From Marisa cornuarietis (Eukaryota > Mollusca > Gastropoda > Architaenioglossa > Ampullariidae): a stretch of DNA of 64,000 bases. The position numbers were made by a program, and so were the translations under genes. The notes under the pieces are model-generated. The model saw only the letters and a list, made by a program, of their open reading frames with translations, was not told the origin of the DNA and searched no databases. Numbering within the stretch: position 1 is the first letter of the stretch; every line of letters starts with the position of its first letter. Below, in pieces: positions 48,815 through 60,812 of this stretch. The stretch lies in the NCBI GenBank assembly GCA_004794655.1, contig SMMW01000639.1, positions 70,001-134,000 on the forward strand, read 5' to 3'.

Positions 48815-49051
48815 TTATTGACAGCTAAATGCACTGATTTCTGAAGCGTGCGCATCACGTACGAGACATCCAAGCTGTCTTAAGTCATGGCCGAGATGGA
48901 CCACTAAAGGTTTTAGAAATTTATTTGAATTAGTGACATCGAGATGACTACAGCGAGTCTGACAAAACTGACAATAATCTATTTTTTTACAAAGCTTTTC
49001 ACAACAACTACTTGGACAGTGTCTGGCTTGGTGTAGTTTGGAAGCCGACAT
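48815..49051 (-). CDS. Unidentified 78-codon Cys-rich open frame, possible B-box relic
   Basis: An ATG-initiated frame with a cluster of cysteines and histidines in its first half: C-C-E-K-L-C, then Y-C-Q-F-C-Q-T-R-C-S-H. The spacing loosely resembles a TRIM-type B-box zinc finger, but the terminal paired histidines are not in place. No flanking exon, RING or coiled coil was seen. It may be a lone relic exon or chance; I do not assign a function. Confidence 0.2.
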   Translation of the reverse strand: MSASKLHQARHCPSSCCEKLCKKIDYCQFCQTRCSHLDVTNSNKFLKPLVVHLGHDLRQLGCLVRDAHASEISAFSCQ

Positions 49052-49279
49052 TTTAAGCTCGAAATCACGTAGTTTATCTTTTTCGCTTCGGAAACGTTTG
49101 AAAAAAAAAGAATAAGACTAAATATTGTATGCAACCTTCAAATTCTATCTTGTTTGTCGATTTAGTGGTGCGGGCAGTTACTATAGTAGATACTACATTT
49201 AATATAAGTACTTAGTTATTGAAGATAAATACAACAATGGTGGAAGACGTTGAAAGCTAATGACTTGCCTTCATCTCTG

Positions 49280-49284
<5 letters not shown>

Positions 49285-49350
<66 letters not shown>
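49285..49350. repeat. (CA)n microsatellite
   Basis: Uninterrupted CA array of about 33 units. Confidence 0.95.
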
Positions 49351-49354
<4 letters not shown>

Positions 49355-49884
49355 GGAACGGGAGCAATGTCAGACAGGACTAAAGCACTAGTATAATTAT
49401 CTGTATAATAATCGGTGAAGTACGGTGCACGTCTGGACGTCAACACGCACACAAGATGAAGACTACTGGTGTAGGACGAGTTAAACTGTTTTCTATATTA
49501 AGGAAATCTACACGATCATCGAATCTGTTTTGCCATGGGATACTTAAAGTGTTTGGACGGAAATCTTTGTCCAGTTGCAAAAGACTCATTTCTAATCAAA
49601 AAAACTTCCTTCCCACTTTACCCACAATAACACGGACAACATAGCATTTGATCTATGAGCTGCCACCAGTCACCTATCTGCCTACATTAGGTCGATTTCT
49701 AACAGAAATCACAAATGTGAAAATCCGCAATGTCTTATGATATTTTTTGTAGCTCTGTCCGAGCTGAAGACCTATCGAGAGACCTGTGAAAATATGTATT
49801 GATTTCAGTCTCTTACTTTCATGGCAGTGGGACATTAGTTAGTTATCTTTCGTACCATGTGACTAAGATAGGTTTTGACTTGGA

Positions 49885-50518
49885 ATACTAATGCTGATAA
49901 GGTATCTTGTACAAACCTATATTATGTAAATAAATAAACATATAGACAATAGGGCAGGTACTATGGATGGAATTAGACAACGCTAAATCAATATTTTTTC
50001 AAGTTATCTTTACAATTTTATGTTTGGTATTTGAACTAAGCAGAAAAACTTTTGCAGGCCTCATGTCCTTACAGATGCTGCAAGTAATACTGAAGTATAC
50101 AAGGATTGTTACTAATGCTAGGTGAAAAATGCTGAGCTAAATGATGTCACATGTTTCTCTCCACAATTTGCTTTTGTTATAGCCGTTGCAGTTGGTGGCG
50201 GTGTGCTGAGATTTGTAGTAGTGGACGCAATAAAAATGGAGGTAGTTTCAATTAAGACTCACTTGCACCAGCAGAAGCAGTAATTTAAATATTTTTTTAT
50301 TTTTTAGGGATTTGTTTATGACCAGAAAATACGAAGACTGTGTTGTCCTTTCTTAATAGAATCGTCGACGGTGGAAAAAAATATTGACTTCACTCTGAAT
50401 ACCATCTACTGTATTGCAAGCAATGTTAACACAATACTCAGCCATCTAATCTCATTTGTGTAAACATGATCCACATTCGGTGAATCTAAAAAAAATGTGT
50501 GATACCATAGTGACACGC
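49885..50518. repeat. 3' flank of R6, duplicated at 26.6 kb
   Basis: Matches 26610-27170 in the same orientation (anchors listed there). Similarity continues into the last codons of R6. Confidence 0.7.
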
Positions 50519-51619
50519 TTATAAGGCGACATCGTTGGCTGTTGTGGTCGATAACTTGTCTGCAGGTGTTGGCTTTTTGACAAAAGACACGAAACTGTTT
50601 AGGACTTTCCGGAATCTCGAAGAACGAAAGTAGTAGATGAAGAAACCGACGGCGCTGTTGACGCGTGGAAACACGTGTACAATGGCACTGACATACCGAA
50701 AAGCAGAACTATAATGGCCCTGGGTAGAATACTCTTCTACACAAAGACGGATTAAAATCTGAAGGACAAAAGGGAACATGCTGACGATGTATACACATGC
50801 GACGAGTACCAACATCCTGGTCAGCGCCCTCTGGCGGCTGACGTTAGCAATACTGACTGTGCAGTTCGTTTCTCGCCATTCGATGGCTGCTCGTAGCTTT
50901 AGTATGGTTATCGCGGTTGCCACGGTTACTACAATAAACGTTCCAATAGGAACAATGACCCCAAGGACCGTATTATCCAAGTAGGAAATAAGCGCCGCAT
51001 GCTGGAGGTAAAACTCTGTGGGAACAACAAAAATCTTAATACCGTCTGTTGTGTTCAGGGGAAGCACATTAAAGGAGAAGGGGTTAGTAAGATACAAAAT
51101 CTGTAAAATCAAAACTAATTGAAAAAACATTATGGCCATGGTTCGCGTTCTTACAAGTGTAGCAGCTCTTAGTGGAAACACAACACATACGCACCTCTCT
51201 ACAGCTATCACCATGGTAACGCAGCCTGAAGCTGTTCTAAATCCGTACGCGGCGCCTAAAAGATCATTTATACATTTATAAAAGAATTCTTTTCCTAAAT
51301 ATGTATCGTAGAATGTAATAAACGAAGACACAGAAAATATGATAAAGTCGCATGCTAGGTACAAGATGTCCACAAATGAGAGAAAGAAGAGACACAAGTT
51401 CATGCGATCTGTCAACCCCTCGCGCCAGAACACGAGACAGTTAACACCATTTGTTGGAATGCCTATAAGACAAACCAGTGTTGTTACTCCAGCAAAACAA
51501 ATAAGTTCTACGATGTTGACGGTCTCGTCACTGTTGTAGTAGAGATTGCTGATGTCGTTATAAGAGTAGTTATGAAACCTCAAGACATTGATTTGTTTGT
51601 CTGTCATTGTATCACGCAT
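50519..51619 (-). CDS. Chemosensory-receptor-like GPCR (R6), intronless
   Basis: The intronless frame can be opened with GTG at 51718, but the first in-frame ATG is at 51619 (366 residues), with another at 51607. The N-terminus has an NYS site. TM1 has G-I-P-T-N-G-V-N-C-L-V-F-W-R-E-G-L and TM2 N-L-C-L-F-F-L-S-F-V-D. E-R-C is followed by V-C-V-V-F-P-L-R-A-A-T-L-V-R-T-R-T-M; TM6 has T-R-M-L-V-L-V-A, and TM7 has N-S-A-V-G-F-F-I-Y-Y-F-R-S-S-R-F-R. It groups with R2 and R5. A very short upstream reading frame starts at the ATG at 51729 and overlaps the GTG; it would be translated first if transcription starts near the TATA-like box. The function is inferred from family. Confidence 0.88.
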   Translation of the reverse strand: MRDTMTDKQINVLRFHNYSYNDISNLYYNSDETVNIVELICFAGVTTLVCLIGIPTNGVNCLVFWREGLTDRMNLCLFFLSFVDILYLACDFIIFSVSSFITFYDTYLGKEFFYKCINDLLGAAYGFRTASGCVTMVIAVERCVCVVFPLRAATLVRTRTMAIMFFQLVLILQILYLTNPFSFNVLPLNTTDGIKIFVVPTEFYLQHAALISYLDNTVLGVIVPIGTFIVVTVATAITILKLRAAIEWRETNCTVSIANVSRQRALTRMLVLVACVYIVSMFPFVLQILIRLCVEEYSTQGHYSSAFRYVSAIVHVFPRVNSAVGFFIYYFRSSRFRKVLNSFVSFVKKPTPADKLSTTTANDVAL

Positions 51620-51806
51620 TGGACTGTTGGTATCACTGTTTATCTTAAACAGAAAGTAGTCACAATATGGTTGAACAGCTGTGTGTGGGCATTTCAACCA
51701 TCCTGGATAAATGTTCACCTCTTAACCATGCACCTGTTCATCTCTATGAGAATTTTAAAAAAGACTTCTGAAAGACTGGAACTTTATCCACTTATACTGA
51801 GTCAGG

Positions 51807-51814
51807 TATTTATA
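51807..51814 (-). promoter_or_regulatory. TATA-like box of receptor R6
   Basis: TATAAATA on the minus strand, 195 nt upstream of the chosen R6 ATG. Confidence 0.45.
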
Positions 51815-52164
51815 AAACGCTTTTCGGTTTGAAAATTACTTTAAAAGTATAAATTAAATAGTTTTACTAATAAAAAGAAACATATAAATACGCAACATTT
51901 ATATGTAATGTTAAAAATGTGCTAAAGAATAAAATTTCGCAAAAAATACAATGTTTGCATCTAAAAAATAAACTTACAGTTTATTACTTTAATAAATTCT
52001 TTCAAGCAAAATGAGAGAAAATGTAATCATTATATGGAAAAATTGCAGCGATTACGATGTGGTAATTTCGGCAACACCCGCGTGATTTTTCGGCTCCTTG
52101 TAAAAATTGTTTTTTGTAAGTTAATACTTAACCGGTCTTTGAATAAAAGGGACTGAGAGAGAGA

Positions 52165-52226
<62 letters not shown>

Positions 52227-54259
52227 CACAAAGAGAGAGATATTCTTTGTATATTTATAAGTGCTGCTGTATTTATATCTGCGTTTGCGTGCATGCTAGT
52301 TATTTCATGTGCTCGTGTGCCCTACAAATATTTTAGCAAAAAAAACTACTGAACCTGAATATTTTCCGACACTACAAAGTACTGAATCCATATATTTTTC
52401 TTTGTTTGCTTATTAATCTTTGTCATGACAATCAAATGCATTCAACGGTAGAAACCAAATTGACGAACGTCTGAGGTATTGGAATAGAAAACAATTTACA
52501 TTGACTAAACCATTCAGAGGAGCTAATGTTTAAATTGGCAATTTTTAATCTCGTGGAACAAATGCTTTTTCTGATGTGCACTAATGATTTCAAATGTCCA
52601 CATTCATGCAGCTGATTATTCAAAGGACATGGAGACGTACAGACAGGTGAGTGCAGATGAATGGCTATTCCAATAAAATTGTTCAAGTAAAACTAGTTAA
52701 ATTCTCTCTGTAGAAAAGTAGTAAAGCAAGAATTTAGATAATGTAAGCACATTTTAAAGTCAAATCAATTTCCGTTGGTTTATTTTAGTATTGTGTATCA
52801 TTTTTTAATTAAAACAGTGAGTCAAAATATGATGTGTCAATTACGGAAAGACCCTCATACAGATTAGAGTATATCGTATTCTTCCGTAACAGTTAAAGTG
52901 GTGGAAAAACCGGTGGAAAAAAACTTAGCCTTAACTTATATTCATAAAAACAGAAATTTGGCTATAGTACATGAATGTTGCTTTGTGCGTTTGTGCATGT
53001 ATGTGTTTGTGTGTTAGCGTGTTAGCATATGCCTGTGTTTATGCACGTGCGTGTCCCCCAATCTTGTTAAAATCATTTAAAATTGAATAAATTTTCTGAA
53101 ACTGTTTTTATTGTATGTACATTCGTTTATGTGAACACAGAATTAAAAGTCTGTCACAAGATGAAATATTTGTGAGAAAACGCAATATATTATTGTGTCA
53201 TCGAAACATGATGCATAACGATATGTGTACCTGCTCTCCCATGGTAAGTGAGGCTGTTCTGGGGCTCATAAAGCTACTCACATCTGCTGCAACTATCTCA
53301 TGTAAAGCTGGTCCCGAAAAAGTGCGGTCTGTAACCCCTCCCCCTCCCCCATAACGACCTGAAAAGTTGGTGGATGACCTTTACCTTTTTACACCACACT
53401 CCAAACTTTAAAGATTTCACAACATAACACTTTTCGTTCGGATTTCATTCTTTAATTTTTTTTAGGCAGTTTTATTAAGAATACTTACTGTGCCCCAGAC
53501 AACCAAACAGTCCCATACAATGCCGATGATCTTAAAAACATGCAGGTCAGCATAAGAGGCACAACAAACCCAAGCAAGAATAAAATGCCGAGAGCTGAAC
53601 CCTCTCAAGCATGTTAGGCAAACAGACACCACTTGCATCATAATTCATAGTAAGGCTGAGCAGTTATTAGTTATTCCCCGAAGTTATTTCTAAAAACTCG
53701 TTTTTATATTAAATCTGTACAAAATTCCTTTGGAACTGCCTCAGTTAACATTGACTCTTTCTGACACTTGGTTCAGGTTTTATCTAATAAGCATTCCTTT
53801 TAAATTAAAAAAACAACCAATTATAAACCAATAATTTAGAATATATGCAAATCATTTTAAAGATTACCTTGACTGGGACGAAATCACTAAATTTCACACA
53901 GTTTCCTAGGCTTTCCTCAAAACACTAGACTCTAGCCACGACGGCTGTCTGTTCTGGGATGCGAACCATTAGCTCACCCCTCAAATACTGGGAGGTGAGC
54001 TTCCCTGAACTGATACTTGTGCACACACCAATAACTTTTTTTCATTTACAAACAATAGTAAACACATGCATACACACAGATGGTTACCACAACTACTACA
54101 TTCCTGACACTAACGCTGAAGTAGCAACTAGTTTTTTTTACCTCTTTTTACAGCCTACATATTATTTTATCTGCATAAACAAAGAGGTCTCAGTAATGTC
54201 AATGTTTACAAGGGGAGGTTTCACTCTAAGCCCAAAGTAAACAAAAGTCTTTCATTTTT
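51815..54259. other. Intergenic, no gene recognised
   Basis: AT-rich DNA with one GT microsatellite. A B-box-like gggttcagctctcgg on the minus strand near 53605 could be a third, very degenerate SINE, too weak to call. Confidence 0.4.
52166..52225. repeat. (GT)n microsatellite
   Basis: About 29 uninterrupted GT units preceded by GA steps. Confidence 0.95.
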
Positions 54260-55215
54260 CTCATAAGCACTGACGTGTCCTGTTTATGCTTAAACATTAT
54301 CTCTGTTGTTCTGATCTAGTTAAACACATTGCCTGTGATTAAAGTAACACAGTAAAACGGGTTTGAGATACTATTTTCATGGATTAATTTCGATAACTCT
54401 GAAGAAAAGCCTTTAATTAAGTTTGCAGGCTCATGAACAGTGCCTAGCATAAATGAAAATAATTTCTTAAGAAAGCCCATTAAGATATTGTAGTCTACAG
54501 TTAATTATTAAGTTAACATTTTGTTAAAGTTTGTTTGTCTCATTGCTGTCAACATACAAAATAGTAATAAACTTTATTCGGATTATGTTGCACATAGACA
54601 CAATAATGAGGTTTATTTGTATTAAGGAGACTACAGACAAACAATTATTTATACCCACCATTTACATACACGTACTTGTGCTTACAAAACACACCCGGAT
54701 CTCGTATTCATTGTGAAAGGATTAAGTGCTTGTCAGACACAAACAATAAAACACAGCATTCCTTCCTTTCCCCGAAAAAATTACAAGGACCTATTCATTA
54801 TTGTTTCTCTTATAGAAAGTCTAATTTCAATGTTAATCAAATAAAGAATGCGTACTTACCTTCTAGTATGTTATAAACGCGTGTGGTATTCTGTATGTAA
54901 TCATTAACCACGCTAAGCTTTCCTGTATCATTTCCGAGATAGCTAACTCGACTGGCCGCACATAACATGGACAAATCCCTATCCACCCTCTCAGGCGCCT
55001 TGATCAGGAGCAAACACAGGACTGTTTTAAACATAATAAATCATATAGACAAATATAATGCCTCAGAATAAAAATAAACAGTCTAGTCCACACGGTCGGT
55101 TTCCTAAACAAGACAATAAATACCGAACGAAATAATACTGTTAATGTTTACCAACACAAGCACTGAGTAATATTGAGGCAGATGAAAGAGGTAGACATGT
55201 CTAAGTATACTTCAA
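54260..55215. repeat. Duplicated 3' flank of receptor R7
   Basis: Collinear with 60345-61255 beside R8. Anchors are gacgtgtcctgtttatgc against gacgagtcctatttatgc, cttaagaaagcccat against gctaagaaagggcat, tgtagtctacag against tgcagtctacag, ccttctagtatgttataaacgcgtgtgg against ccttctagaatgctatacacgcgtgtgg, and agaggtagac. Confidence 0.75.
54860..55034 (-). other. Exon-like open segment with a good donor, downstream of R7
   Basis: On the minus strand an ATG-opened frame of about 58 codons ends T-T-R-V-Y-N-I-L-E-G at a strong donor (ctagaag|gtaagt, near 54860). The paralogous segment beside R8 keeps T-T-R-V-Y-S-I-L-E-G but its donor position reads gaaaga. I do not recognise a protein family or a partner exon; it may be an untranslated or relic exon. 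Confidence 0.25.
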
Positions 55216-56238
55216 GATCATTAGTGCACACATTTTTTGTGGGCTAGTCTTAAAATTCTCAATCATTCGGCGCGCAGGTAACACACGAAAACTCCACGTC
55301 ACGTGACTGACGACAATATGCAGAACTGCAGCAAAATTCTCGGCTGTTATCATCAAAACAAAGAGGTGCCCTACTCTGCTTCATGACCGGAAAAAATCTG
55401 CGAGTATTTGTGCAAATACATCGACGCCACCAAGCCTAAGAAAACTCTCTAGCTATTTGAAGAACTCGACATCCAACGATCTCTAACAACGAGATAAATT
55501 GTGGTGGCTGCACCATCTTATTCTGAAATAGTGTATACGATTGTAAGATGTTTGATCTTTAATACTTGATTTCACAGACCTTCTTGATGTATATCCAATG
55601 AATGAAAGAGGTCTCGTAGTTCGGATAGGTTCGTAAAGAGTTTGTTAAATTCTGATTAAAAAGAAATAATATTTCTCAGTTTTCCTCATGAAAGCCCAAG
55701 CTACTCTATGCACTCTTTGGCTTTTATAAGCCAATCTTCATCTATATTTAGTGCCTTTTATCAACTCTATCAAAAGCAGTCTCTATTGCAATCGTCCATA
55801 ACGACAGGGATAATATTAAGCAGCTATTCAATATCAATTACATGTATACATTCATTCAGTGTGAGTCACACTACACACATGTGTGCATCAACAGTTCGAG
55901 AAAATTGTGTTCGGCGCGTCCTACTTTTTCTGGTTAACCTGATATTCTCAAAATGTTTTTTCTTGTCCAGATGTTTGTTTTAAAAATGTGCTTTAGATTT
56001 TTTTCTTTAAAAACACATTGAAGGCAGCCGATGACAAATCCCTTGTGGCTCAATCAACAGTCAGCCATGTTATAGGCCGCGTTTTTGGTTATTTTTGTAC
56101 TGTGTGTTTAAATGTTAAAGGCCGCCGATTTTTTAAAGCTTCCCTTTTAATTAAATAAACTTAAATGTAAAATTACAAGTATTAAAAAAACTACACCTCC
56201 CATTTAGGCAGACGGGTGGAGTTTGGCCCAGTCATGAG
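55216..56238. other. Copy-specific 1 kb segment after the R7 stop
   Basis: The R8 block lacks this DNA: its matching flank resumes almost directly at the R8 stop codon. The segment shows no clear terminal repeats or coding region. Confidence 0.5.
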
Positions 56239-57306
56239 CTAGAAAGTCGATCTCTTCATAGCAATTGATTTTCTACCTACACGTTTAAAAATTACATGTA
56301 ACTCTTTTCTGAACCTAGATGAGCGGCTGCAGTAGATGAAAAAGTCGATCGAACTGTTAATTCGTGGAAAAATGTGCACAATGGCGCTAACCGCCATAAA
56401 TATATCGACGTAGCGGCCTGTGGTGTAGTAGCCATCAATAGACAGGCGAGCTACAGTATTGACTACAAAAGGAACCATGGTGATGATATAGACACATGAG
56501 ACTAACACCAGCATGTTGGTCAACGCCCTCTGCTGGTGACGGTCGTTGTTGGTGACTGAGCTGGTCTCCTCTCGCCACTTCATGGCGGACCTTAGTTTAC
56601 CAATTGTTATTGCGGTTGTCAAGGTTACAACTACAAATGTCGCAATGGGTACAACGATTCCAAGCAATGTATTAAGTAACAAATTAACGAACAAATTGTT
56701 TTTATAATAGAACATTGTTGGAACAATTAGCCACTTGACGACTACTTCTGTTTTTATGAACACGGCCTGAATGGAAATGGGACTGATAAGGTGGCAAACC
56801 TGAAGTAAGGAAATCAAAAGAAGTAGAAGCAATAAAGTCGTCTTCGTTCTGATGAGAGCTGAAGCGTGAAGCGGAAACACTACACACGCACATCTCTCTA
56901 TTGATATCACCATGGTAACACATCCTGATGCCGACCTGAACGCATAAGCTACGCCGATGAGCACAGCCGTAGTTTTCGTGTAATATTCGTCTCCTAGATG
57001 TGTGTTAAATATGCCAATAATGGAGTTCACTGAAAATATAGCGAACTCGCAAATGAGATAGAAAGAGTCGACTAGTGCCCGACAGAAGAGACACAAGTTC
57101 ATGCGGTCCTGTAGTCCTTGGCGCCAGAACACCAGGCAGTTGAGGGCGTTGGCTGGGATGCCTATCAGGCAGACGACTGTTGTTACACCAGCGAAGCAAA
57201 CAGTTTCCAACAAACTGATAGTTTCCTGTCTGACAATGGTCGGCGAATTTGACACTGAAACTACTGCTGTTGGTGTAGATATCGAATTATTTTTAGAAAT
57301 ATTCAT
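56239..57306 (-). CDS. Chemosensory-receptor-like GPCR (R7), intronless
   Basis: An intronless frame encodes 355 residues from the first ATG, which opens M-N-I-S as in R8. N-glycosylation sites occur at NIS and NNS. TM1 has G-I-P-A-N-A-L-N-C-L-V-F-W-R-Q-G-L, and TM2 has N-L-C-L-F-C-R-A-L-V-D with an unusual Arg. E-R-C at 137-139 is followed by A-C-V-V-F-P-L-H-A-S. TM7 has N-S-S-I-D-F-F-I-Y-C-S-R-S-S-R-F-R. It is nearly identical to R8 through TM1-TM3 and TM6-TM7, differing mainly in the N-terminus, TM4-TM5 and the last dozen residues. A TATAAATA box lies 90 nt upstream of the ATG. The pair is the youngest duplication in the window. Confidence 0.92.
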   Translation of the reverse strand: MNISKNNSISTPTAVVSVSNSPTIVRQETISLLETVCFAGVTTVVCLIGIPANALNCLVFWRQGLQDRMNLCLFCRALVDSFYLICEFAIFSVNSIIGIFNTHLGDEYYTKTTAVLIGVAYAFRSASGCVTMVISIERCACVVFPLHASALIRTKTTLLLLLLLISLLQVCHLISPISIQAVFIKTEVVVKWLIVPTMFYYKNNLFVNLLLNTLLGIVVPIATFVVVTLTTAITIGKLRSAMKWREETSSVTNNDRHQQRALTNMLVLVSCVYIITMVPFVVNTVARLSIDGYYTTGRYVDIFMAVSAIVHIFPRINSSIDFFIYCSRSSRFRKELHVIFKRVGRKSIAMKRSTF

Positions 57307-57388
57307 GTTAAAGAAAATTCTAGCGAATACGAGGAATTCGTGTAAGAAAGATTTAAGTATTCAGAAGGAATTGACACGAAGAAGGGGC

Positions 57389-57396
57389 TATTTATA
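57389..57396 (-). promoter_or_regulatory. TATA-like box of receptor R7
   Basis: TATAAATA (context gtataaatagcccc) on the minus strand, 90 nt upstream of the R7 ATG. The aligned R8 sequence reads TGTAAATA. Confidence 0.6.
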
Positions 57397-57861
57397 CAAA
57401 CAGCCTGCAGTTTTATTCTAATTTCTTTTTTATGGCAGAAAATATATTTATACATTTCCAAAAGAGAATGCACCATACATGTATATTAATCGAGGAATGT
57501 AGCTACTAAATATTTGTAAGACTATTACTGCTCATGGAAAGAAAATAGCGAGCCGTTATTCCGACACGATTCAAACTGCAAAGTAAATATTACTTAAACA
57601 TCTTTGTGAAAATTTCAATTATTCAATACTAAAAAAAATCAAAACTAATTAGTTCTTTCCAAATCCTACATTTCATGCTTGTATAAATAACTGATATTTT
57701 TAAAACGTTTAAAGAATTTGCAAGAATACACTGATCGCTCTGTTTGCTAGCAAACTGTCTTCTTTATGTTTGTTCTACTGTTGGCTGAATTACAACCAGT
57801 TAAGACTTCCTTATCAATTTTGCTCTGTTGCTGAAAATGAGTGTGCGCCTGTAAGTGCGAA

Positions 57862-57891
57862 TGTGTGTGTGTGTGTGTGTGTGTGTTTGTG

Positions 57892-57943
<52 letters not shown>
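57862..57943. repeat. (GT)n microsatellite
   Basis: Long GT array with a TTTGTGTTA interruption; the equivalent position upstream of R8 holds a shorter GT/GC array at 62889-62952. Confidence 0.95.
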
Positions 57944-57944
<1 letters not shown>

Positions 57945-58993
57945 TAAATAATGGGCCCCTTTAATACTCGATAAATCTCAATGCTCTAAAATGCCGATAG
58001 ACTACACCTATTAAAGAAATGAAAGTCCGATGGCCTTCTTATAAAACATCTGCAATCAATCCCATACTTAACTGACCCCAAATGCAGGAAACGCTGCTAG
58101 AAATCGCTGACAATGTGACTATTCTTGTCACTGCTTCCAGACTATTTTGACCTAACCGACTGGGATCAAAGAAATCAATTTGCAAAACAAAAAAAATAAT
58201 AATAAAACCTGGCACAGGTGGGATGTCCTGGTAACCAGACTAGTAGTTGTTGCCTCTCCAGTGGTATTCAGGTAAAGGTTCCATGATATAGTATATGTGG
58301 TAGTAGTAGTAAACTGTAAGTCTCTTACCTTGTCATATGGAAGCCGACAGCTCACCTCTCATTTTCCACTTTGTTCCATTGTTTGTATCAGGAGTAAATT
58401 AATTTCTGCTGTGTTCAGACCATGAGAACATTGTTTGTATCAGTAGGAAACTATTTTCTGCTCACCACAAACCAGGAAAACATACGAAGGCGTTTTTTTG
58501 ACATAAAGATAGAAGTCAGTTGTTTATGTGCAATTTTTTGTTTTGTGCTTACATAAAGACATGTCTTTTTTAAAAAGAGCATGAAACACATATTTCTTGT
58601 GCCTTGTTACCTTCAACACAAGCAGTAAAAAAGCAATTTTTTCCGCCATCTTTATTTAGTAGTGTAGATTTTTTGCAGAAAGCAAAATTTTAGATGTCTC
58701 TCGGCATTTTCTTGTGAGAAACAAGGCAGTGATATTTTTAAGCATCGCAGTGAAACTTGTCAGAATTTAATGGTAAAAGCGTCTGTTTGAGTCCGCAACC
58801 AGTTCTGTGTACTGAGTGTGTCACTGAATGTGTATGTGTGTACATCTGAGGAAGAATACCTTATACTGTACACAAATGCGAGCACAGAAGATACCGATGA
58901 AGGCATTCCAGTATATGTAGTGGCATTCCTGAGCCAAAAGCACACACATATACACATACATAACCACAGACAAAGTTAAGAGTGAAAAAAATC

Positions 58994-58997
<4 letters not shown>

Positions 58998-59028
<31 letters not shown>
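58998..59028. repeat. (CA)n microsatellite
   Basis: CA array near the far end of the R7 upstream flank. Confidence 0.9.
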
Positions 59029-59030
<2 letters not shown>

Positions 59031-60344
59031 AGAAACAAACAAATAAACAATCCTCACCACACTCTGCTTTATTTAACTTATAAATTATGATAGATGCAAA
59101 CTTTGCTAAGAATCGTCTTAGGAAGGCTAACAGTATTTTACTGTTTTTCAATATACAACAAAACCACTAAATGATGTACATTTCGCCAAATTGTTTGAGC
59201 AAGGAATTGCGGGCTATCACTTTTCAAAGAAGTTTAATATCAGTTGCTACAGAACATAATTTTTATGAACTTCATATTTTAGTGAGGCAACACCACATGA
59301 ATTACACAATGTAAATGGTTGTGAATGTATTCAGCACAATAATAATGATATCAGCCATATTTTGCAAATATGTTGTGCTCAAACTCTGTAATGAAGTGGA
59401 ACATTCCTAAATTGTCTGATGTATTAAGCAATTTCTGAAAAATAAGCAATTAATTGCCTGATTTGTTTGCTGTAAGAATAAGTTTCCTCTGCACCTTCAG
59501 GTATGCCTGAGCTAAAATTTGCAAAATTACAAAATTTAATAACAGTCAAATGAAAATGTCCGGAAATATTTTGAGAATCATGTTGTCAACAGAGTAGACT
59601 CCACCTCAATAACATGAATTACTTCAGAACTGTTTTGCAACAACTTTTTGTAAATTTCTATCAAGAGAGACGTCCCGTTCTTTTTCAGTCAAAAGTTTTG
59701 AAGTAATATGATACCATTTAGTGGTTTTATCATACATTAAAGAAAATAGAAATGCCATCTGACAAGCTGTATGCATACCTTTATCGTCTGGCCTTAGGTG
59801 ATATGCTTGAAAATAGCTGAACATCGTTTATTATCAAACAGATGTGGAAGCAGTTTGTGGTGTGATAAACATTCATAAAGTGGGACTGGCTTGATCAAAG
59901 TGAGTTAAAGTAGAAAACTTCAGATAAACGCTTTGCATGAAAACGAGTGTACAACCTTTGGTCTTACTCAAGGTAATCATATTATTGTCATACATGTGTC
60001 TTAAGAAACCAGTAAAACACATATCTACAAACATACATATACTTACACACATGCACGTGCAGTCAACACACAGAAGACTGTCTATTACTATAACATGTGC
60101 AGGAGTACTTTGAAAGAAAAACGTTATGTACACAGTAAACAAGCGATAATTCAATAATTATTTATAAATTATATCGCTTCTTGAAATGAATTATTGACTT
60201 ATTTTGTGGTTAATTTTCTACCCCTTTTCTCAACCTAAAAGTTTTCTGTGTGTCTAGACAAAAAGTGTTTGGGTAATGTATTGTGCCTGCAAGCAGACGC
60301 GTGAGTGTCTGATCCATAAATAAGCTACAATCTTACACATCCTT
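59031..60344. other. Spacer between duplicated receptor blocks
   Basis: AT-rich DNA between the end of the R7 block and the start of the R8 block. No gene or repeat family is recognised. Confidence 0.45.
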
Positions 60345-60777
60345 CATAAAAACCGACGAGTCCTATTTATGCAGACACATTTTTTTGTGTCCAGTCGTTG
60401 AACAGATTAGTTATGATGAAAGAAATGAAGCTAAATCTCCTGTTAAAATAAAAATTCAATGCAGGTGGTAAAGACGATTTCCATTTAATAGTTTAAAAAA
60501 ACAACCATTTAATTGAGCTTACATTCCCAGGGGCATCTTGTCTACATCGCACAGATGCGGAAACATAATTTATATCATTCGCTAAGAAAGGGCATTCACA
60601 TATTGCAGTCTACAGCTTAGATATTTCCCATACGTAGTAGGATCTTTTGGGAACAGAAAAATATTAATAGACTTTATCCTTATTCTGCTGCCCACAGCCA
60701 TAATAATAAAGTTCCTTCGGATCAAGAAGACGACAGACACGATACAGCTTGTCTTTACTGGGACCCAACACGCACTT

Positions 60778-60812
<35 letters not shown>

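Larger units (their letters stand above)
46595..49884. other. Gene-poor stretch with SINE and microsatellites
   Basis: Outside the repeats listed separately no gene is supported. An open frame at 47553-47738 runs up to the SINE and has no known domain. Confidence 0.4.
57397..59030. repeat. Duplicated 5' flank of receptor R7
   Basis: Collinear with 62434-63960 upstream of R8. Shared anchors are tgcctctccagt, caggtaaagg-tccatgatat, ctgtaagt, atatggaagc, aaactattttctgct, ttaccttcaacacaagca and tgtgtactgagtgtgt. A GT microsatellite occurs at the equivalent place in both. No gene is recognised; open frames here run over repeats. Confidence 0.8.

Noticed and set aside
50519..51718. 399-codon version of R6
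   Set aside because: The extra 33 N-terminal codons begin with GTG, not ATG, and have no counterpart in the related receptors; the first ATG is at 51619.
53480..53640. Possible third SINE copy
   Set aside because: Only a short B-box-like run matches; the remainder does not align convincingly with the two called copies.
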